From: Luteimonas sp. MC1572 | GTDB taxonomy: Bacteria; Pseudomonadota; Gammaproteobacteria; Xanthomonadales; Xanthomonadaceae | Length of the DNA: 64,000 nt | Assembly (NCBI RefSeq): GCF_016615815.1 | Contig: NZ_CP067112.1 | Location: 2,956,717-3,020,716, forward strand | Direction of reading: 5' to 3' | Shown: positions 53,757 to 63,368 of the stretch, one piece after another | Numbering within the stretch: the stretch's first letter is position 1 | Layout: each line of letters begins with the position of its first letter | Position numbers and translations under genes: made by a program | Notes under the pieces: generated by a model | The model's input: the letters and a program-made list of their open reading frames with translations, nothing else | What the model was told of the DNA's origin: nothing | Databases searched by the model: none

Positions 53757-54533
53757 ATGGTCTGTTCCGCTGTGCCCGCACAATTCCCGCTCAAGCTCGT
53801 TTCCCGCCGCATGCTGGCGCCTTCGGTGGCGCACCTGACCTTCGTCCGCGACGACGGCGCGCCGCTGGACTACATCCCCGGCCAGTTCGTGCAGGTGCAC
53901 TTCCATTACGCGGACGGCACCGCCACCAAGCGCAGCTATTCGCTGGCCACCATCCGCGACCACGTACCGGATGCCGGCGAGAGCGTGGAGATCGCGGTGA
54001 GCTACGTGCCCGGCGGCGCCGCGACCGCGCTGTTCGAGGGCCTGGAGGAGGGCGGCACGGTGCAGGCCAGCGGCCCGTTCGGGCGCTTCTGCCTGCAGCC
54101 GGCCGACGACAACCACCGCTACCTGCTGATCGCCACCGGCACCGGCGTGACCCCGTACCGCGCGATGCTGCCGCAGCTGGCCGAGGCGATGGCGGCGCGC
54201 GGCATCGAGGTGGTGCTGCTGTTCGGTGCGCGCACGCCCGCCGAGCTGCTGTACGGCGACGAGTTCCGCGCGTTCGCCGCGCGCCACCCCGCGTTCCGCT
54301 TCGTGCCGTGCTTCTCGCGCGAGCTGCCCGCGCCGGGCTCGGCGCAGGCGCACGCCGATGTGCGCCACGGCTATGTTCAGCAGTTCATCGACGAGTTCGC
54401 GCCCTCGGCCGATGGCGACATCGCCTACCTGTGCGGCAACCCGGACATGGTCGACGCCTGCTTCGAGGCGCTCAAGGTCCATGGCCTGCCGGTGCCGCGC
54501 ATCCGCCGCGAGAAGTACGTCAGCAGCAAGTGA
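53757..54533 (+). CDS. fpr: Ferredoxin--NADP reductase
   Basis: The 258-residue flavoenzyme has the FAD motif KRSYSLATIR in an oxidoreductase barrel (YIPGQFVQVHF), then the NADP part with LLIATGTGVTPYRAML and a LLFGARTPAELLY segment, ending in an aromatic-rich C-terminal strand. It moves electrons between NADPH and ferredoxin or flavodoxin. GAGG precedes the ATG at 53757 by seven bases; a GTG five codons later is possible. Confidence 0.88.
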   Translation: MVCSAVPAQFPLKLVSRRMLAPSVAHLTFVRDDGAPLDYIPGQFVQVHFHYADGTATKRSYSLATIRDHVPDAGESVEIAVSYVPGGAATALFEGLEEGGTVQASGPFGRFCLQPADDNHRYLLIATGTGVTPYRAMLPQLAEAMAARGIEVVLLFGARTPAELLYGDEFRAFAARHPAFRFVPCFSRELPAPGSAQAHADVRHGYVQQFIDEFAPSADGDIAYLCGNPDMVDACFEALKVHGLPVPRIRREKYVSSK

Positions 54534-54555
54534 GTGCGCGGCGCGCGGCGCCGCT

Positions 54556-54575
54556 GTGTAAAGCTCGCTTGACAC
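54556..54575. promoter_or_regulatory. Operator-like palindrome 1 before the XRE operon
   Basis: GTGTAAAG-CTCG-CTTGACAC is an 8-4-8 inverted repeat with one mismatch. It includes an exact TTGACA (54569-54574) that could serve as a -35 element, so a bound repressor would cover the promoter. A matching perfect copy lies 43 bp downstream. Confidence 0.7.
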
Positions 54576-54598
54576 CGGATTCCGGGCGCTGCACTCTT

Positions 54599-54618
54599 GT
54601 GTCAAGCAAACTTGACAC
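54599..54618. promoter_or_regulatory. Operator-like palindrome 2 before the XRE operon
   Basis: GTGTCAAG-CAAA-CTTGACAC is a perfect 8-4-8 inverted repeat, ten bases before the first ATG of the operon. Its centre is 43 bp from that of the first copy, close to four helical turns, so two dimers could bind the same DNA face. Confidence 0.75.
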
Positions 54619-54628
54619 GGAGTCCACC

Positions 54629-55021
54629 ATGCAGTCGATCCAACGGCGTTACCAGCGCGAGTTCATCCCCGCCATGGCGGCCTACGTCGTGGTGCTGTTC
54701 CTGTCGATGTACGCGCTGCGCGCGGTCGATGCCACCTGGGCGCGCGCCGCCCTGGCACTGCTGCCGGCGGTGCCGATCGTGTTCGTTGCACGCGCGGTGC
54801 TGCGCTTCGTGCGCGACAGCGATGAAATGCAGCGCAGGATCCAGCTTGAATCCTTCGCCCAGGCGTCGCTGGTGCTGACGCTCGGCAGCTTCTCGCTCGG
54901 ACTGCTCGCGCTGGCCGGCGTCCTGCGGGTCGACACCGGCCTGGCGCTGATCCTGGTGCTGCCGGCGTATTCGCTGCTGTACGGCGTGTTCGCGTGCATC
55001 ACTGCGCGTCGCTACCGGTGA
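54629..55021 (+). CDS. Small four-helix inner-membrane protein
   Basis: A 130-residue protein with four hydrophobic spans: IPAMAAYVVVLFLSMYAL, ALALLPAVPIVFVARAVL, SLVLTLGSFSLGLLALAGVL and ALILVLPAYSLLYGVFAC. A charged loop with RFVRDSDEMQRRIQLES joins helices 2 and 3. I recognise no function. It overlaps the XRE regulator gene (GTGA), a pairing seen in many small autoregulated units. It is the first gene behind the two palindromes. Confidence 0.75.
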   Translation: MQSIQRRYQREFIPAMAAYVVVLFLSMYALRAVDATWARAALALLPAVPIVFVARAVLRFVRDSDEMQRRIQLESFAQASLVLTLGSFSLGLLALAGVLRVDTGLALILVLPAYSLLYGVFACITARRYR

Positions 55022-55218
55022 AGAGCCGCGTCCGCGAACTGCGCGAGGCGCGCGGCTGGTCACAGGCGCAGCTCGGCGAACGTCTGGATGTCTCCAGGCA
55101 GACCGTGAACGCGATCGAGACCGGCAAGTACGATCCAAGCCTGCCGCTGGCGTTCCGCATCGCCGGCCTGTTCGCATCGCCCATCGAAGCCATTTTTTTC
55201 CCCGAGGATCCTGCATGA
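55018..55218 (+). CDS. Small XRE-family transcriptional regulator
   Basis: The 66-residue protein consists almost entirely of a Cro/CI-type helix-turn-helix (VRELREARGWSQAQLGERL, then VSRQTVNAIETGKYDPSLPL), ending in FASPIEAIFFPED as in YozG-like regulators. The GTG start overlaps the upstream stop (GTGA), and the stop overlaps the next gene (ATGA). It probably binds the 8-4-8 palindromes and represses its own operon; this is inference from position. Confidence 0.88.
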   Translation: MKSRVRELREARGWSQAQLGERLDVSRQTVNAIETGKYDPSLPLAFRIAGLFASPIEAIFFPEDPA

Positions 55219-56729
55219 GTACACGTGGAACCACCATCGCCACGCTGCTGGCCGCGGCGCTCGCCGCCGGCTGTGCGGCGCAGACCGGCGAGGGCGTCGA
55301 GGGCGCGCTGGCCGACGGGCGCATGCGCCACGGCACGCTGGCGTTCGAGCCCTGTTCGCTGAGCGCGGTCGGCGCGTCCGCCGTGGAGGCGCAGTGCACG
55401 CGCTTCGAAGTTCCCGAGGACCATGACGCACCCGACGGCCGGCGCATCGAGCTGGCGGTGGCGTGGATCCCGGCCAAGGGCCAGGCCGAACCCGACCCGG
55501 TGTTCATGATCGCCGGCGGACCCGGGCAGTCCGCGCTCGAGTCCTACCCGAGCGTGGCGCCGGCGTTCTCCGACGTGCGCCGCAACCGCCACGTGCTGCT
55601 GGTCGATGCGCGCGGCACCGGCGGGTCGCACCCGCTGCGTTGCAGCGACGGCGAGGGCGACAACGCGTTCGGGCCGGCGGACGACATGAGCCCGGACGCG
55701 ATGCGCGCGTTCGCCGCGCAGTGCCGCGACACGCTGGCCAAGGACAGCGACCTGCGCCGCTACGGCACCATGGACCACGTGCGCGACCTCGACCTGGTGC
55801 GCGCGGCGTTCGGCGCACCGCAGGCCAACCTGGTCGGCGTGTCGTACGGCACCCGCGTCGCGCAGCAGTACGCCAAGGCGTTCCCGGCCCAGGTGCGCAC
55901 GGTGGTGATCGACGGCGTGGTGCCCAACACCCTGGCGCTGGGCCAGGAGCACGCGCGCAACCTGGAAGACGCGCTGGCCGCGCAGTTCGCGCGCTGCCGC
56001 GCCGACAAGGCCTGCCTGGCCAACCTCGGCGACCCGACCGCGCAGCTGGCCGCGGTGCGCACCGCGCTGCAGGCCGGCAACCTCGCCGAAGTGCGCTTCC
56101 GCGATCCGGTGAACGGCGCTTGGCACACGCAGGCGCCGCAGTTCGGCGACCTCGCCGCGCTGCTGCGGATGTTCTCCTACCAGCCGGCCACGGCGTCGAC
56201 CTTGCCGCTGCTGCTGCACGAGGCCGCCAACGGCCGCTACGAGCCGCTGATGGCGCAGTCGCGGCTGCTGGCGTCGTCGCTCGGCGACATGATCGCGCAC
56301 GGCATGCAGCTGTCGGTGATGTGCACCGAGGATGCGTCCGACCTCAAGAGCGACCCGCGCGACAGCACCAGCGTGCTCGGCAACGACATGGTCGAACTGA
56401 TGCAGACGCAGTGCGAAGCCTGGCCCGTGGCCCCGCGGGCGGCCGGCTTCCGCGCGCCGCTGGACGGCGACGTGCCGGTGCTGGCGATCAGCGGCGAGTA
56501 CGACCCGGTCACGCCGCCGCGCTATGGCGAAGAGGTCGTGAAGCACCTCGCCAATGGTCGCCACCTGGTCGCTCCCGGCCAGGGCCATGCGGTGCTCGGC
56601 GTCGGCTGCATGCCCAAGCTGTTCGCGCAGTTCATCGAACGCGCCGATGCCGCCGGCATCGACGCCACCTGCCTCGAGCGCCTGGCCGCCGAGCCGCCGT
56701 TTGCCGGCAACTATGGCTGGGAGCCTTGA
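55215..56729 (+). CDS. Lipoprotein alpha/beta hydrolase, TAP-like peptidase family
   Basis: A 504-residue exported hydrolase. After the lipoprotein signal (LLAAALAAGCAA) comes the alpha/beta fold: VFMIAGGPGQSALESY with the oxyanion region, VLLVDARGTGGSHPL, the nucleophile elbow GVSYGTR, a disulfide-rich lid, Asp in GEYDPVTPP and His in GQGHAVLG. Relatives are proline iminopeptidases and tripeptidyl aminopeptidases. It lies in one tight operon with the XRE regulator and an ABC exporter, so it may process a peptide related to that exporter. That link is inferred. Confidence 0.85.
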   Translation: MSTRGTTIATLLAAALAAGCAAQTGEGVEGALADGRMRHGTLAFEPCSLSAVGASAVEAQCTRFEVPEDHDAPDGRRIELAVAWIPAKGQAEPDPVFMIAGGPGQSALESYPSVAPAFSDVRRNRHVLLVDARGTGGSHPLRCSDGEGDNAFGPADDMSPDAMRAFAAQCRDTLAKDSDLRRYGTMDHVRDLDLVRAAFGAPQANLVGVSYGTRVAQQYAKAFPAQVRTVVIDGVVPNTLALGQEHARNLEDALAAQFARCRADKACLANLGDPTAQLAAVRTALQAGNLAEVRFRDPVNGAWHTQAPQFGDLAALLRMFSYQPATASTLPLLLHEAANGRYEPLMAQSRLLASSLGDMIAHGMQLSVMCTEDASDLKSDPRDSTSVLGNDMVELMQTQCEAWPVAPRAAGFRAPLDGDVPVLAISGEYDPVTPPRYGEEVVKHLANGRHLVAPGQGHAVLGVGCMPKLFAQFIERADAAGIDATCLERLAAEPPFAGNYGWEP

Positions 56730-56730
56730 G

Positions 56731-57473
<743 letters not shown>

Positions 57474-57477
<4 letters not shown>

Positions 57478-58655
57478 GCCTGACCAACAACGCGTTGTTC
57501 ACCGTCGCGCGCAAGGAACTGATGGACCTGTTCCGCGACCGGCGCACGGTGATGCTGGGCCTGCTGATGGGTCCGATCCTGTTCCCGGTGCTGATCCTCG
57601 GCATCGGCTCGATGGCCGAGAAGCGCGCGCGCACCCAGCTCGAATCCACCCTGGAGCTGCCGGTGATCGGCGCCGAGCACGCGCCCAACCTGGTGCGCCA
57701 CCTCGGCACGCGCAACATCGCCACCCTGCCGCCGCCGGCCGACCCGGACACCGCGGTGCGCCAGCAGGAGCACGACGTGGTGCTGCGCATCCCGGCCGAC
57801 TACCCCGAGCGCTGGCGCGAGAGCCGCGGCGCGATGGTCGAGCTCATCTACGACTCGTCCCGCCAGGATTCGCGGATCCCGGTCGAGCGCCTGCAGACCG
57901 CGATCGCCCAGTACGGGCAGCAGCTCGGCGCGCTGCGCGTGGTCAGCCGCGGTCTGAGCCCGGAGGTGGCGACGCCGGTGCTGGTCGCGCAGCGCGACGT
58001 GGCCACGCCCGAGGCGCGGCGCGGCATGCTGCTGGCGTTCCTGCCGTACCTGCTGATCCTGAGCGCGTTCCTCGGCGGCGCCTACCTGGTGATCGACGTC
58101 ACCGCGGGCGAGCGCGAACGTCAGTCGCTCGAGCCGCTGCTGGCCACGCCGGCATCGCGCAGCGCGCTGATGAGCGGCAAGATCCTCGCCGCGTGCCTGT
58201 TCGGGATGCTCAGCCTGGCGCTGATCCTGGTGGCGTTCAAGCTGAGCTTCGCGCTGGCACCCAGGGCGATGCAGCTGGTCTCGGTCTCGGCGCCGATGAT
58301 GCTGCAGATGCTGCTGGTGCTGCTGCCGATGGTGCTGATCGGCACCACGCTGCTGACCCTGATCGCGGCCAGCGTGAAGTCGGTGAAGGAAGCGCAGAGC
58401 TACATGAGCATCCTGATGCTGCTGCCGATCGTGCCGACGGTGGTGCTGATGGTGAATCCGGTGAAGAACGCGCTGTGGCAGTTCACGGTGCCGTTCCTGG
58501 CGCAGAACCAGATGCTGCTGAAGCTGGTGCGCAGCGAGTGGATCACGCCGCTGGAATGGGGCACCTACCTTGCCGCAGGCTTCGGGTTGGGGGTGGTGCT
58601 GTGGCTGCTGGCCGCGCGGCTGTACCACCGCGAGAAGCTGGCGATCTCTGCCTGA
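57474..58655 (+). CDS. natB: ABC transporter permease, NatB-type
   Basis: A 393-residue permease. The first helix (VMLGLLMGPILFPVLILGIG) is followed by a large extracytoplasmic domain of about 150 residues, then five helices with GERERQSLEPLLATPASR, the conserved amphipathic block of NatB/YhaP exporters. It pairs with the ATPase just upstream. A strong terminator starts 21 bp after the stop, closing the five-gene operon that begins at 54629. Confidence 0.87.
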
Positions 58656-58676
58656 CGCCGGCCTCGGCGCCCCCTG

Positions 58677-58703
58677 AAAAGCCCGGCTCTTGCCGGGCTT
58701 TTT
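58677..58703 (+). terminator. Rho-independent terminator after natB
   Basis: AAAAGCCCGGC and GCCGGGCTTTT pair around TCTT and run into a T6 tract. The A-rich 5' flank means it may also act on the opposite strand. Confidence 0.92.
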
Positions 58704-58720
58704 TCGTTCGGCCCCTGTGG

Positions 58721-58811
58721 TGGCCGTGAGGCCGTCGCGGCTCATGTCCCCCGGCACCCGCCTGGCGGCGGATGCCTCCTCCTTGACTTCCCCGCGACGG
58801 CCTCCCGGCCA
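58721..58811. repeat. Palindromic repeat unit, copy 1
   Basis: A 91-bp unit. The outer stem is TGGCCGTGAGGCCGTCGCGG (58721-58740), pairing with 58792-58811 with one mismatch. Inside lie CTCATGTCCCCCGG, a small hairpin (CCGCC-TGGC-GGCGG) and CCTCCTCCTTGACTTCC. The same two inner arms occur in the second copy, in opposite orientation, at 58907-58999. It does not encode a convincing protein. Confidence 0.85.
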
Positions 58812-58906
58812 CTTCGGGGGGCTGCACTGGCTCGCAGGACAGAGCACGCGCGGGATCGCGGGCTGTGGCTTTTTGCTCCTCGATACACCGCGTAGTGCGG
58901 CGGAGC

Positions 58907-58999
58907 GGGTGCCAAGGCCGTTGAGGGGGAAGTCAAGGAGGAGGCGCTGGCCGCAAGGCCAGCGCCGGGGGACATGAGCCCTCAAGGGCCTTGGTACCC
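58907..58999. repeat. Palindromic repeat unit, copy 2 (inverted)
   Basis: A 93-bp unit. Its outer stem (58907-58927 with 58979-58999, 19 of 21 positions paired) has a sequence unrelated to that of copy 1. The inner arms (58928-58944 and 58965-58978) are exact reverse complements of those of copy 1. The middle hairpin is CGCTGGCC-GCAA-GGCCAGCG, a perfect 8-bp stem. Pairing is thus kept while the stem sequence differs. The 95 bp between the copies holds nothing I recognise. Confidence 0.85.
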
Positions 59000-59050
59000 G
59001 CCGCCAACACCAGCCCCGCGCCTTTTTTTCCGCAGGTCGGGAAAGAACCA

Positions 59051-59076
59051 CAAAAAAACCCGGCTTGCGCCGGGCT
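59051..59076 (-). terminator. Rho-independent terminator after the TonB-domain lipoprotein gene
   Basis: On the - strand CCCGGC and GCCGGG pair around GCAA and are followed by seven T residues. It lies 22 bp after the stop at 59099. Confidence 0.85.
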
Positions 59077-59098
59077 CTTCTTCGCCTTGCCTCCCGCG

Positions 59099-60142
59099 TC
59101 ACTCGCCGGGATTGAACGCGATGGTGCGCCGGGTGGTGACCGCCTCGGCCACGGGCTCGAAGCGCCAGCGGCGTACCGCGGCGACCGCCTCGCGGTCGAA
59201 CACCCGCGGCGGATTGGCACGCACCACGCGTGCATCGCTGACGCTGCCGTCGGGCGACACGGTGAACTCCACCTGCACCTCGCCGGACTGCGCAGCACGC
59301 AGCGCTTCCGCCGGGTAACGCGGTGCCGGCGTGCTCAGCGCGCGCAGGGCGGTGCCGACGGCCGGCGTGGTGGCCGCGGCGGGCCGCGCGGCGGCGGCAC
59401 GTTCCTCGGCCGCGCGCTGTTCGGCGGCGCGCTGCTCGGCCACGCGCTGCTCCTCGCGACGCGCGGCTGCGGCGGCTTCCTCGGTTGCGGCGCGTGCGGC
59501 GACAGCCTGCTGCTCCACCAGCTGCTGCGCGGCGGCGCGCTGTTCGTCGGCCTGGGCGCGGACGCGATCGGCGGCCAGCTGTTCCTGGCGCGCGGCCTCC
59601 TGCTCGGCGGTCAGTGCCTGCTGGGCGACGCGCCGGCCGGCGGCCTCCTCGGCGCCGGTGATCGAGGCCTTCAGGCGTGCCAGCGACGGATGGTTGGCGT
59701 CGGCCTTCTCGATCAGGGCGGACAGGCGCCGGGCCTCGAGGAAGTCTTCGCGGTCACGCCCCTGCTCGGTGGCGATGACCACCATCGGCATCAGGTCGGT
59801 GAGCGCGCTGGACACCGCCGCGTCGCCGGGGGACTTCTCGCGCAGGGCGAGGTAGTACTCCATGGCGTTGTCGCCAGCCGGTGCGTACAGCTTGCTCTCG
59901 GCATAGGCCGCGCGTGCCTTGGCGCGCAGTTCATCGGGGCTGAGCGCGGCAAGTGCCGCGGCGGTCCCTTCGGTGGCGGCAGCCGCGGCGGCGGCGGCCT
60001 GCTCGCCGGTCACCGCCTCGGCGGCCGGCTGGGTGGTGGTGGCCTCGTCGTTCTTGCAGGCCGACAGGGCGCAGATCAGCGCCACGCCCAGCGCGAGCCG
60101 GTAGACCACCGGGCGCGGGAACGCATGTTTTGTCACAGACAT
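59099..60142 (-). CDS. TonB C-terminal-domain lipoprotein with coiled coil
   Basis: A 347-residue protein. It has a lipoprotein-type signal (LALGVALICALSAC) instead of the usual uncleaved TonB anchor. A helical region with TPR-like spacing spans about residues 65-165. An Ala/Glu/Arg/Gln-rich coiled coil runs from about 170 to 250, and a TonB_C domain closes the protein (PAPRYPAEALRAAQSGEVQV, then VRRWRFEPV). TonB domains transmit force or contact outer-membrane partners. With a lipid anchor, energy coupling to ExbBD looks doubtful, so a structural role is possible. The 443-bp gap downstream holds two palindromic repeats and two terminators. Confidence 0.82.
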   Translation of the reverse strand: MSVTKHAFPRPVVYRLALGVALICALSACKNDEATTTQPAAEAVTGEQAAAAAAAATEGTAAALAALSPDELRAKARAAYAESKLYAPAGDNAMEYYLALREKSPGDAAVSSALTDLMPMVVIATEQGRDREDFLEARRLSALIEKADANHPSLARLKASITGAEEAAGRRVAQQALTAEQEAARQEQLAADRVRAQADEQRAAAQQLVEQQAVAARAATEEAAAAARREEQRVAEQRAAEQRAAEERAAAARPAAATTPAVGTALRALSTPAPRYPAEALRAAQSGEVQVEFTVSPDGSVSDARVVRANPPRVFDREAVAAVRRWRFEPVAEAVTTRRTIAFNPGE

Positions 60143-60241
60143 CGGTTCAACTCCCCCTTGGTGCGCGGGCGCGCACGTGTGCGTAGGACGCGACAGGCGC
60201 GGCCGTTTGTCAACACCCGGGCGCCGTCGGCGGCGCCTGCG

Positions 60242-61585
60242 CTACTTGCCGATGCAGAAGCGCGAAAAAATGTGACCGAGTAGTTCGTCCGCGCCCACCT
60301 GCCCGGTGACCTCGCCCAGCGCGCGATGCGCGGCACGCAGCGCCTCGGCGGCCAGGTCCAGGGTTTCGGTTGCAAGCGCGTCCGCCGCGATCTCGAGGTG
60401 GCCGGCCGCGCGTGCCAGCGCTTCGACATGGCGCGCGCGCGCGGTGAACTCGCCTTCGCCCGCGGCCGGCTCGCCCAGCACCGCCGCGCGCAGGCGCGCG
60501 TGCAGGGCGTCCAGCCCCGCGCCGGAGCGTGCCGAAACGCGCAACACACCGGGTGCCGCGGCCGGGGCATCGACGGGCAGCAGGTCGGCCTTGTTGTGCA
60601 GCCAGAGGATTTCGGGAACGCCGGCCAGGGCGATATCGAGCGCGGCGCGGCCGGCATCCGGGTCACGGGCATCCAGCACCACCACCGCCAGCCCGGCGCG
60701 CTTCAGTTCGTCGTGCGCGCGGCGCATGCCCTCGCGTTCGATCGCATCGCCGCCTTCGCGCAGGCCGGCGGTGTCGACCAGGACCAGCTCGGCGCCGTCG
60801 ATGTGCAGCGATTCGCGCAGCAGGTCGCGGGTGGTGCCGGCGACGTCGGTGACGATGGCGCGCTCGCTGCCCGCAAGCGCGTTCAGCAGCGAACTCTTGC
60901 CGGCGTTGGGCGGGCCGACGATCACCGCATGCAGGCCGTCGCGCAGGCGCCGCCCGCGTTCGGCTGCGGCGAGCAGCGCGGCAAGGTCGGCGCGGGCCTC
61001 GCCCAGGCGCGCCGCCAGCAGGTCGCCACCGAGGGTATCGAGGGGCTCGTCGGCGAAATCGATGGCGGCTTCGGCGTGAACGCGGATCGCGACCAGCGCG
61101 TCGGCCAGCGCCTCGACCCGGTGCGAGAACGCGCCGTCGAGCGCGCGCCGCGCCGCACGCGCGGCAAGCATGTCGCCGGCGGCGATCAGGTCGGCGACGG
61201 CTTCGGCCTGTGCCAGGTCCAGGCGACCGTTGAGGAACGCGCGTTCGGTGAATTCGCCGGGCCGCGCCATGCGCGCGCCCAGCACGCAGCAGCGCGCCAC
61301 CAGCGCCTGCAGCAGCGCCGGGTTGCCGTGCGCCTGCAGTTCGGCGACGTCCTCGCCGGTGTAGCTGGCCGGACCCGGGAACAGCAGCGCGATGCCGTCG
61401 TCGAGCACCTCGCCGGCGGCGTCGCGGAAGCGCGCGTGGTGGGCATGGCGCGGGCGCAGCCTGCGCCCGCAGAGGGTGGCCGCGATCGCGGACGACGCCG
61501 GACCCGACAGCCGCACGATGCCGATGCCGCCGGCGCCGGGCGCGGTGGCGACGGCGACGATGGTGTCGGTGGCGCGGTCAGGCAT
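60242..61585 (-). CDS. mnmE: tRNA uridine-5-carboxymethylaminomethyl(34) synthesis GTPase
   Basis: MnmE, with MnmG, modifies the wobble uridine of several tRNAs. The 447-residue protein has an N-terminal tetrahydrofolate-binding domain ([20 protein letters not shown]) and a GTPase domain inserted in a helical domain. G1 is [10 protein letters not shown]2 [10 protein letters not shown]3 DTAG and G4 NKAD. The C-terminal FCIGK, with the catalytic cysteine, is complete. It lies 24 bp downstream of yidC in the usual oriC-proximal order. Confidence 0.97.
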   Translation of the reverse strand: MPDRATDTIVAVATAPGAGGIGIVRLSGPASSAIAATLCGRRLRPRHAHHARFRDAAGEVLDDGIALLFPGPASYTGEDVAELQAHGNPALLQALVARCCVLGARMARPGEFTERAFLNGRLDLAQAEAVADLIAAGDMLAARAARRALDGAFSHRVEALADALVAIRVHAEAAIDFADEPLDTLGGDLLAARLGEARADLAALLAAAERGRRLRDGLHAVIVGPPNAGKSSLLNALAGSERAIVTDVAGTTRDLLRESLHIDGAELVLVDTAGLREGGDAIEREGMRRAHDELKRAGLAVVVLDARDPDAGRAALDIALAGVPEILWLHNKADLLPVDAPAAAPGVLRVSARSGAGLDALHARLRAAVLGEPAAGEGEFTARARHVEALARAAGHLEIAADALATETLDLAAEALRAAHRALGEVTGQVGADELLGHIFSRFCIGK

Positions 61586-61609
61586 GGCCGCGTGGTCCGG
61601 CCGCCGGCA

Positions 61610-63355
61610 TCACTTCTTCGCGACCGCGGTCCCGGTGTCGCCGGGCTTGGCTGGCGTGTCGGCATAGCGGCGGATCAGCCACCACTGCTGCAGCAGGCCG
61701 AGCGAGCCGTTGGTGACCCAGTACAGCACCAGGCCGGCCGGGAAGAACACCATGAACACGCCGAACACGAGCGGCATAAGCTGCATCATCTTCTGCTGCA
61801 TCGGGTCCATGCCGACCATCGGCGTCAGCTTCTGCGTCGCCCACATCACCGCGATGTTGACCACCGGCAGGATGAAGTACGGGTCGCGCGCGGTCAGGTC
61901 CTGGATCCACAGCATCCACGGCGCGTGGCGCAGCTCCACCGACTCCAGCAGCACCCAGTACAGGGCGAGGAAGATCGGCATCTGCAGCAGCACCGGCAGG
62001 CAGCCGCCGACCGGATTGATCTTCTCTTTCTTGTAGAGCTCCATCATGGCGACCTGGAACTTCTGCTTGTCGTCGCCGTAGCGTTCCTTGAGCTGCGCGA
62101 TGCGCGGCTGGAACTTGCGCATCTTGGCCATCGACTGGTACTGCGCCTTGGACAGCGGGAACAGCACCAGCTTCACCAGCATCACCAGGCCGATGATCGA
62201 CCAGCCCCAGTTCTGGAACAGGCCGTGCAGCTTGTTGAGGATCCAGAACAGGCCTTCGCCGAGGAAGGCGAACACCGAGAAGCGGCTGTAGTCGACCGCG
62301 CGGTCCAGGCCGGGGACGCCCTGGGCCTTGATCTGGCCGACCAGCTTGGGACCGACCCACAGACGGGCGCTGGTGCTGGCCTGGCCGTCGGGCGCCACGC
62401 TGACGCCGGGGCCGACTTCGCGGACCAGGTACAGCGGCGCGCCGCCGGCGCCCGGCGTGGACTGCAGCGACACGGTGACCTCGTCGGTCGGCGCCGGGAT
62501 CCAGGCGCTGAAGAAGTGGTGCTGGAGCATCGCCAGCCAGCCGCCGGTCTGCACCTGGTTGAGCGGGCCGTCGCCGACGAAGTCGTCGTACTTGCGGCGG
62601 CTGTAGCCGTCGACGGCGCTGAACCAGGTAGCGCCGTTGAAGCTGAAGGACTCCGGGTTGGTCCAGCCGGACTTGACCGCGAGCGGCAGGCGGATCAGCT
62701 GGCGGTAGACGTGGCCCTGCCACAGCGCATCGCTCTTGTTGTAGACGGTGTCGCGCACATCGATCGCATAGCTGCCACGGGTGAACACGTACACGCGGCG
62801 GATGCTGACCCCGTCGGGCCCATGCCACACGAACGGCACCTCGAGCGTGTCGCTGCCCGCCGCCAGCTGGTACTGCTGCTGCGCCGACTCCGGCTGGAAA
62901 CCGGCCTCGTGCGTCGGCGCGGCGTTGCCCTGGCTGACCCAGCCGCTCTGCGCGGCGAAGAACCGTGCCGGCGCGTCGTCGAACAGGCGCACCGGCGCGC
63001 TGCCGTCGTCGCGGGTCTGCGGGAAACGCAGCAGGTCGACGCGGGCGACCACGCCGCCGCGCAGCGCCAGGTCGAGCACGTCGGTGCGCACCTGCAGCAG
63101 GCCATCGACCGCCGGCGCCGGGGTGGCGCCCATGCCGGGAATCGCTCCGACGGCAGGCGCGGCGGGCGCCACCGGCACCGCGCCGGGAACCGCTGCGCTG
63201 GCCGGCGCGCCGGGAATGCTGGCATCGGGACCGGCGATCGCGGCGGCGGTATCCGCCACCGGAACGGGTGCGCGCTGCTCCTTGCCCCACTCCATCCACA
63301 ACAGGGTCGCCACCATCAGCCAGGCGAAGATCAGGAAGGTGCGGGTCTGGTTCAT
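61610..63355 (-). CDS. yidC: Membrane protein insertase YidC
   Basis: YidC inserts and folds inner-membrane proteins, alone or with SecYEG. The 581-residue protein starts with an anchor helix (FLIFAWLMVATLLWMEW), followed by a Pro/Ala linker and the large periplasmic domain of Gram-negative YidC. Five C-terminal helices follow, with the conserved Arg groove region (QYQSMAKMRKFQPRIAQLKE). It lies 13 bp downstream of rnpA. No yidD gene fits in this gap. Confidence 0.97.
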   Translation of the reverse strand: MNQTRTFLIFAWLMVATLLWMEWGKEQRAPVPVADTAAAIAGPDASIPGAPASAAVPGAVPVAPAAPAVGAIPGMGATPAPAVDGLLQVRTDVLDLALRGGVVARVDLLRFPQTRDDGSAPVRLFDDAPARFFAAQSGWVSQGNAAPTHEAGFQPESAQQQYQLAAGSDTLEVPFVWHGPDGVSIRRVYVFTRGSYAIDVRDTVYNKSDALWQGHVYRQLIRLPLAVKSGWTNPESFSFNGATWFSAVDGYSRRKYDDFVGDGPLNQVQTGGWLAMLQHHFFSAWIPAPTDEVTVSLQSTPGAGGAPLYLVREVGPGVSVAPDGQASTSARLWVGPKLVGQIKAQGVPGLDRAVDYSRFSVFAFLGEGLFWILNKLHGLFQNWGWSIIGLVMLVKLVLFPLSKAQYQSMAKMRKFQPRIAQLKERYGDDKQKFQVAMMELYKKEKINPVGGCLPVLLQMPIFLALYWVLLESVELRHAPWMLWIQDLTARDPYFILPVVNIAVMWATQKLTPMVGMDPMQQKMMQLMPLVFGVFMVFFPAGLVLYWVTNGSLGLLQQWWLIRRYADTPAKPGDTGTAVAKK

Positions 63356-63368
63356 CGGGCAGGAATGC

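Noticed and set aside
58690-58977. Small open frames within the palindromic repeats (peptides with a shared MSPG...ASSLTSP pattern)
   Set aside because: The similar peptides on both strands simply reflect the inverted repeat arms; there is no ribosome-binding site, and pairing, not coding, is what is conserved.
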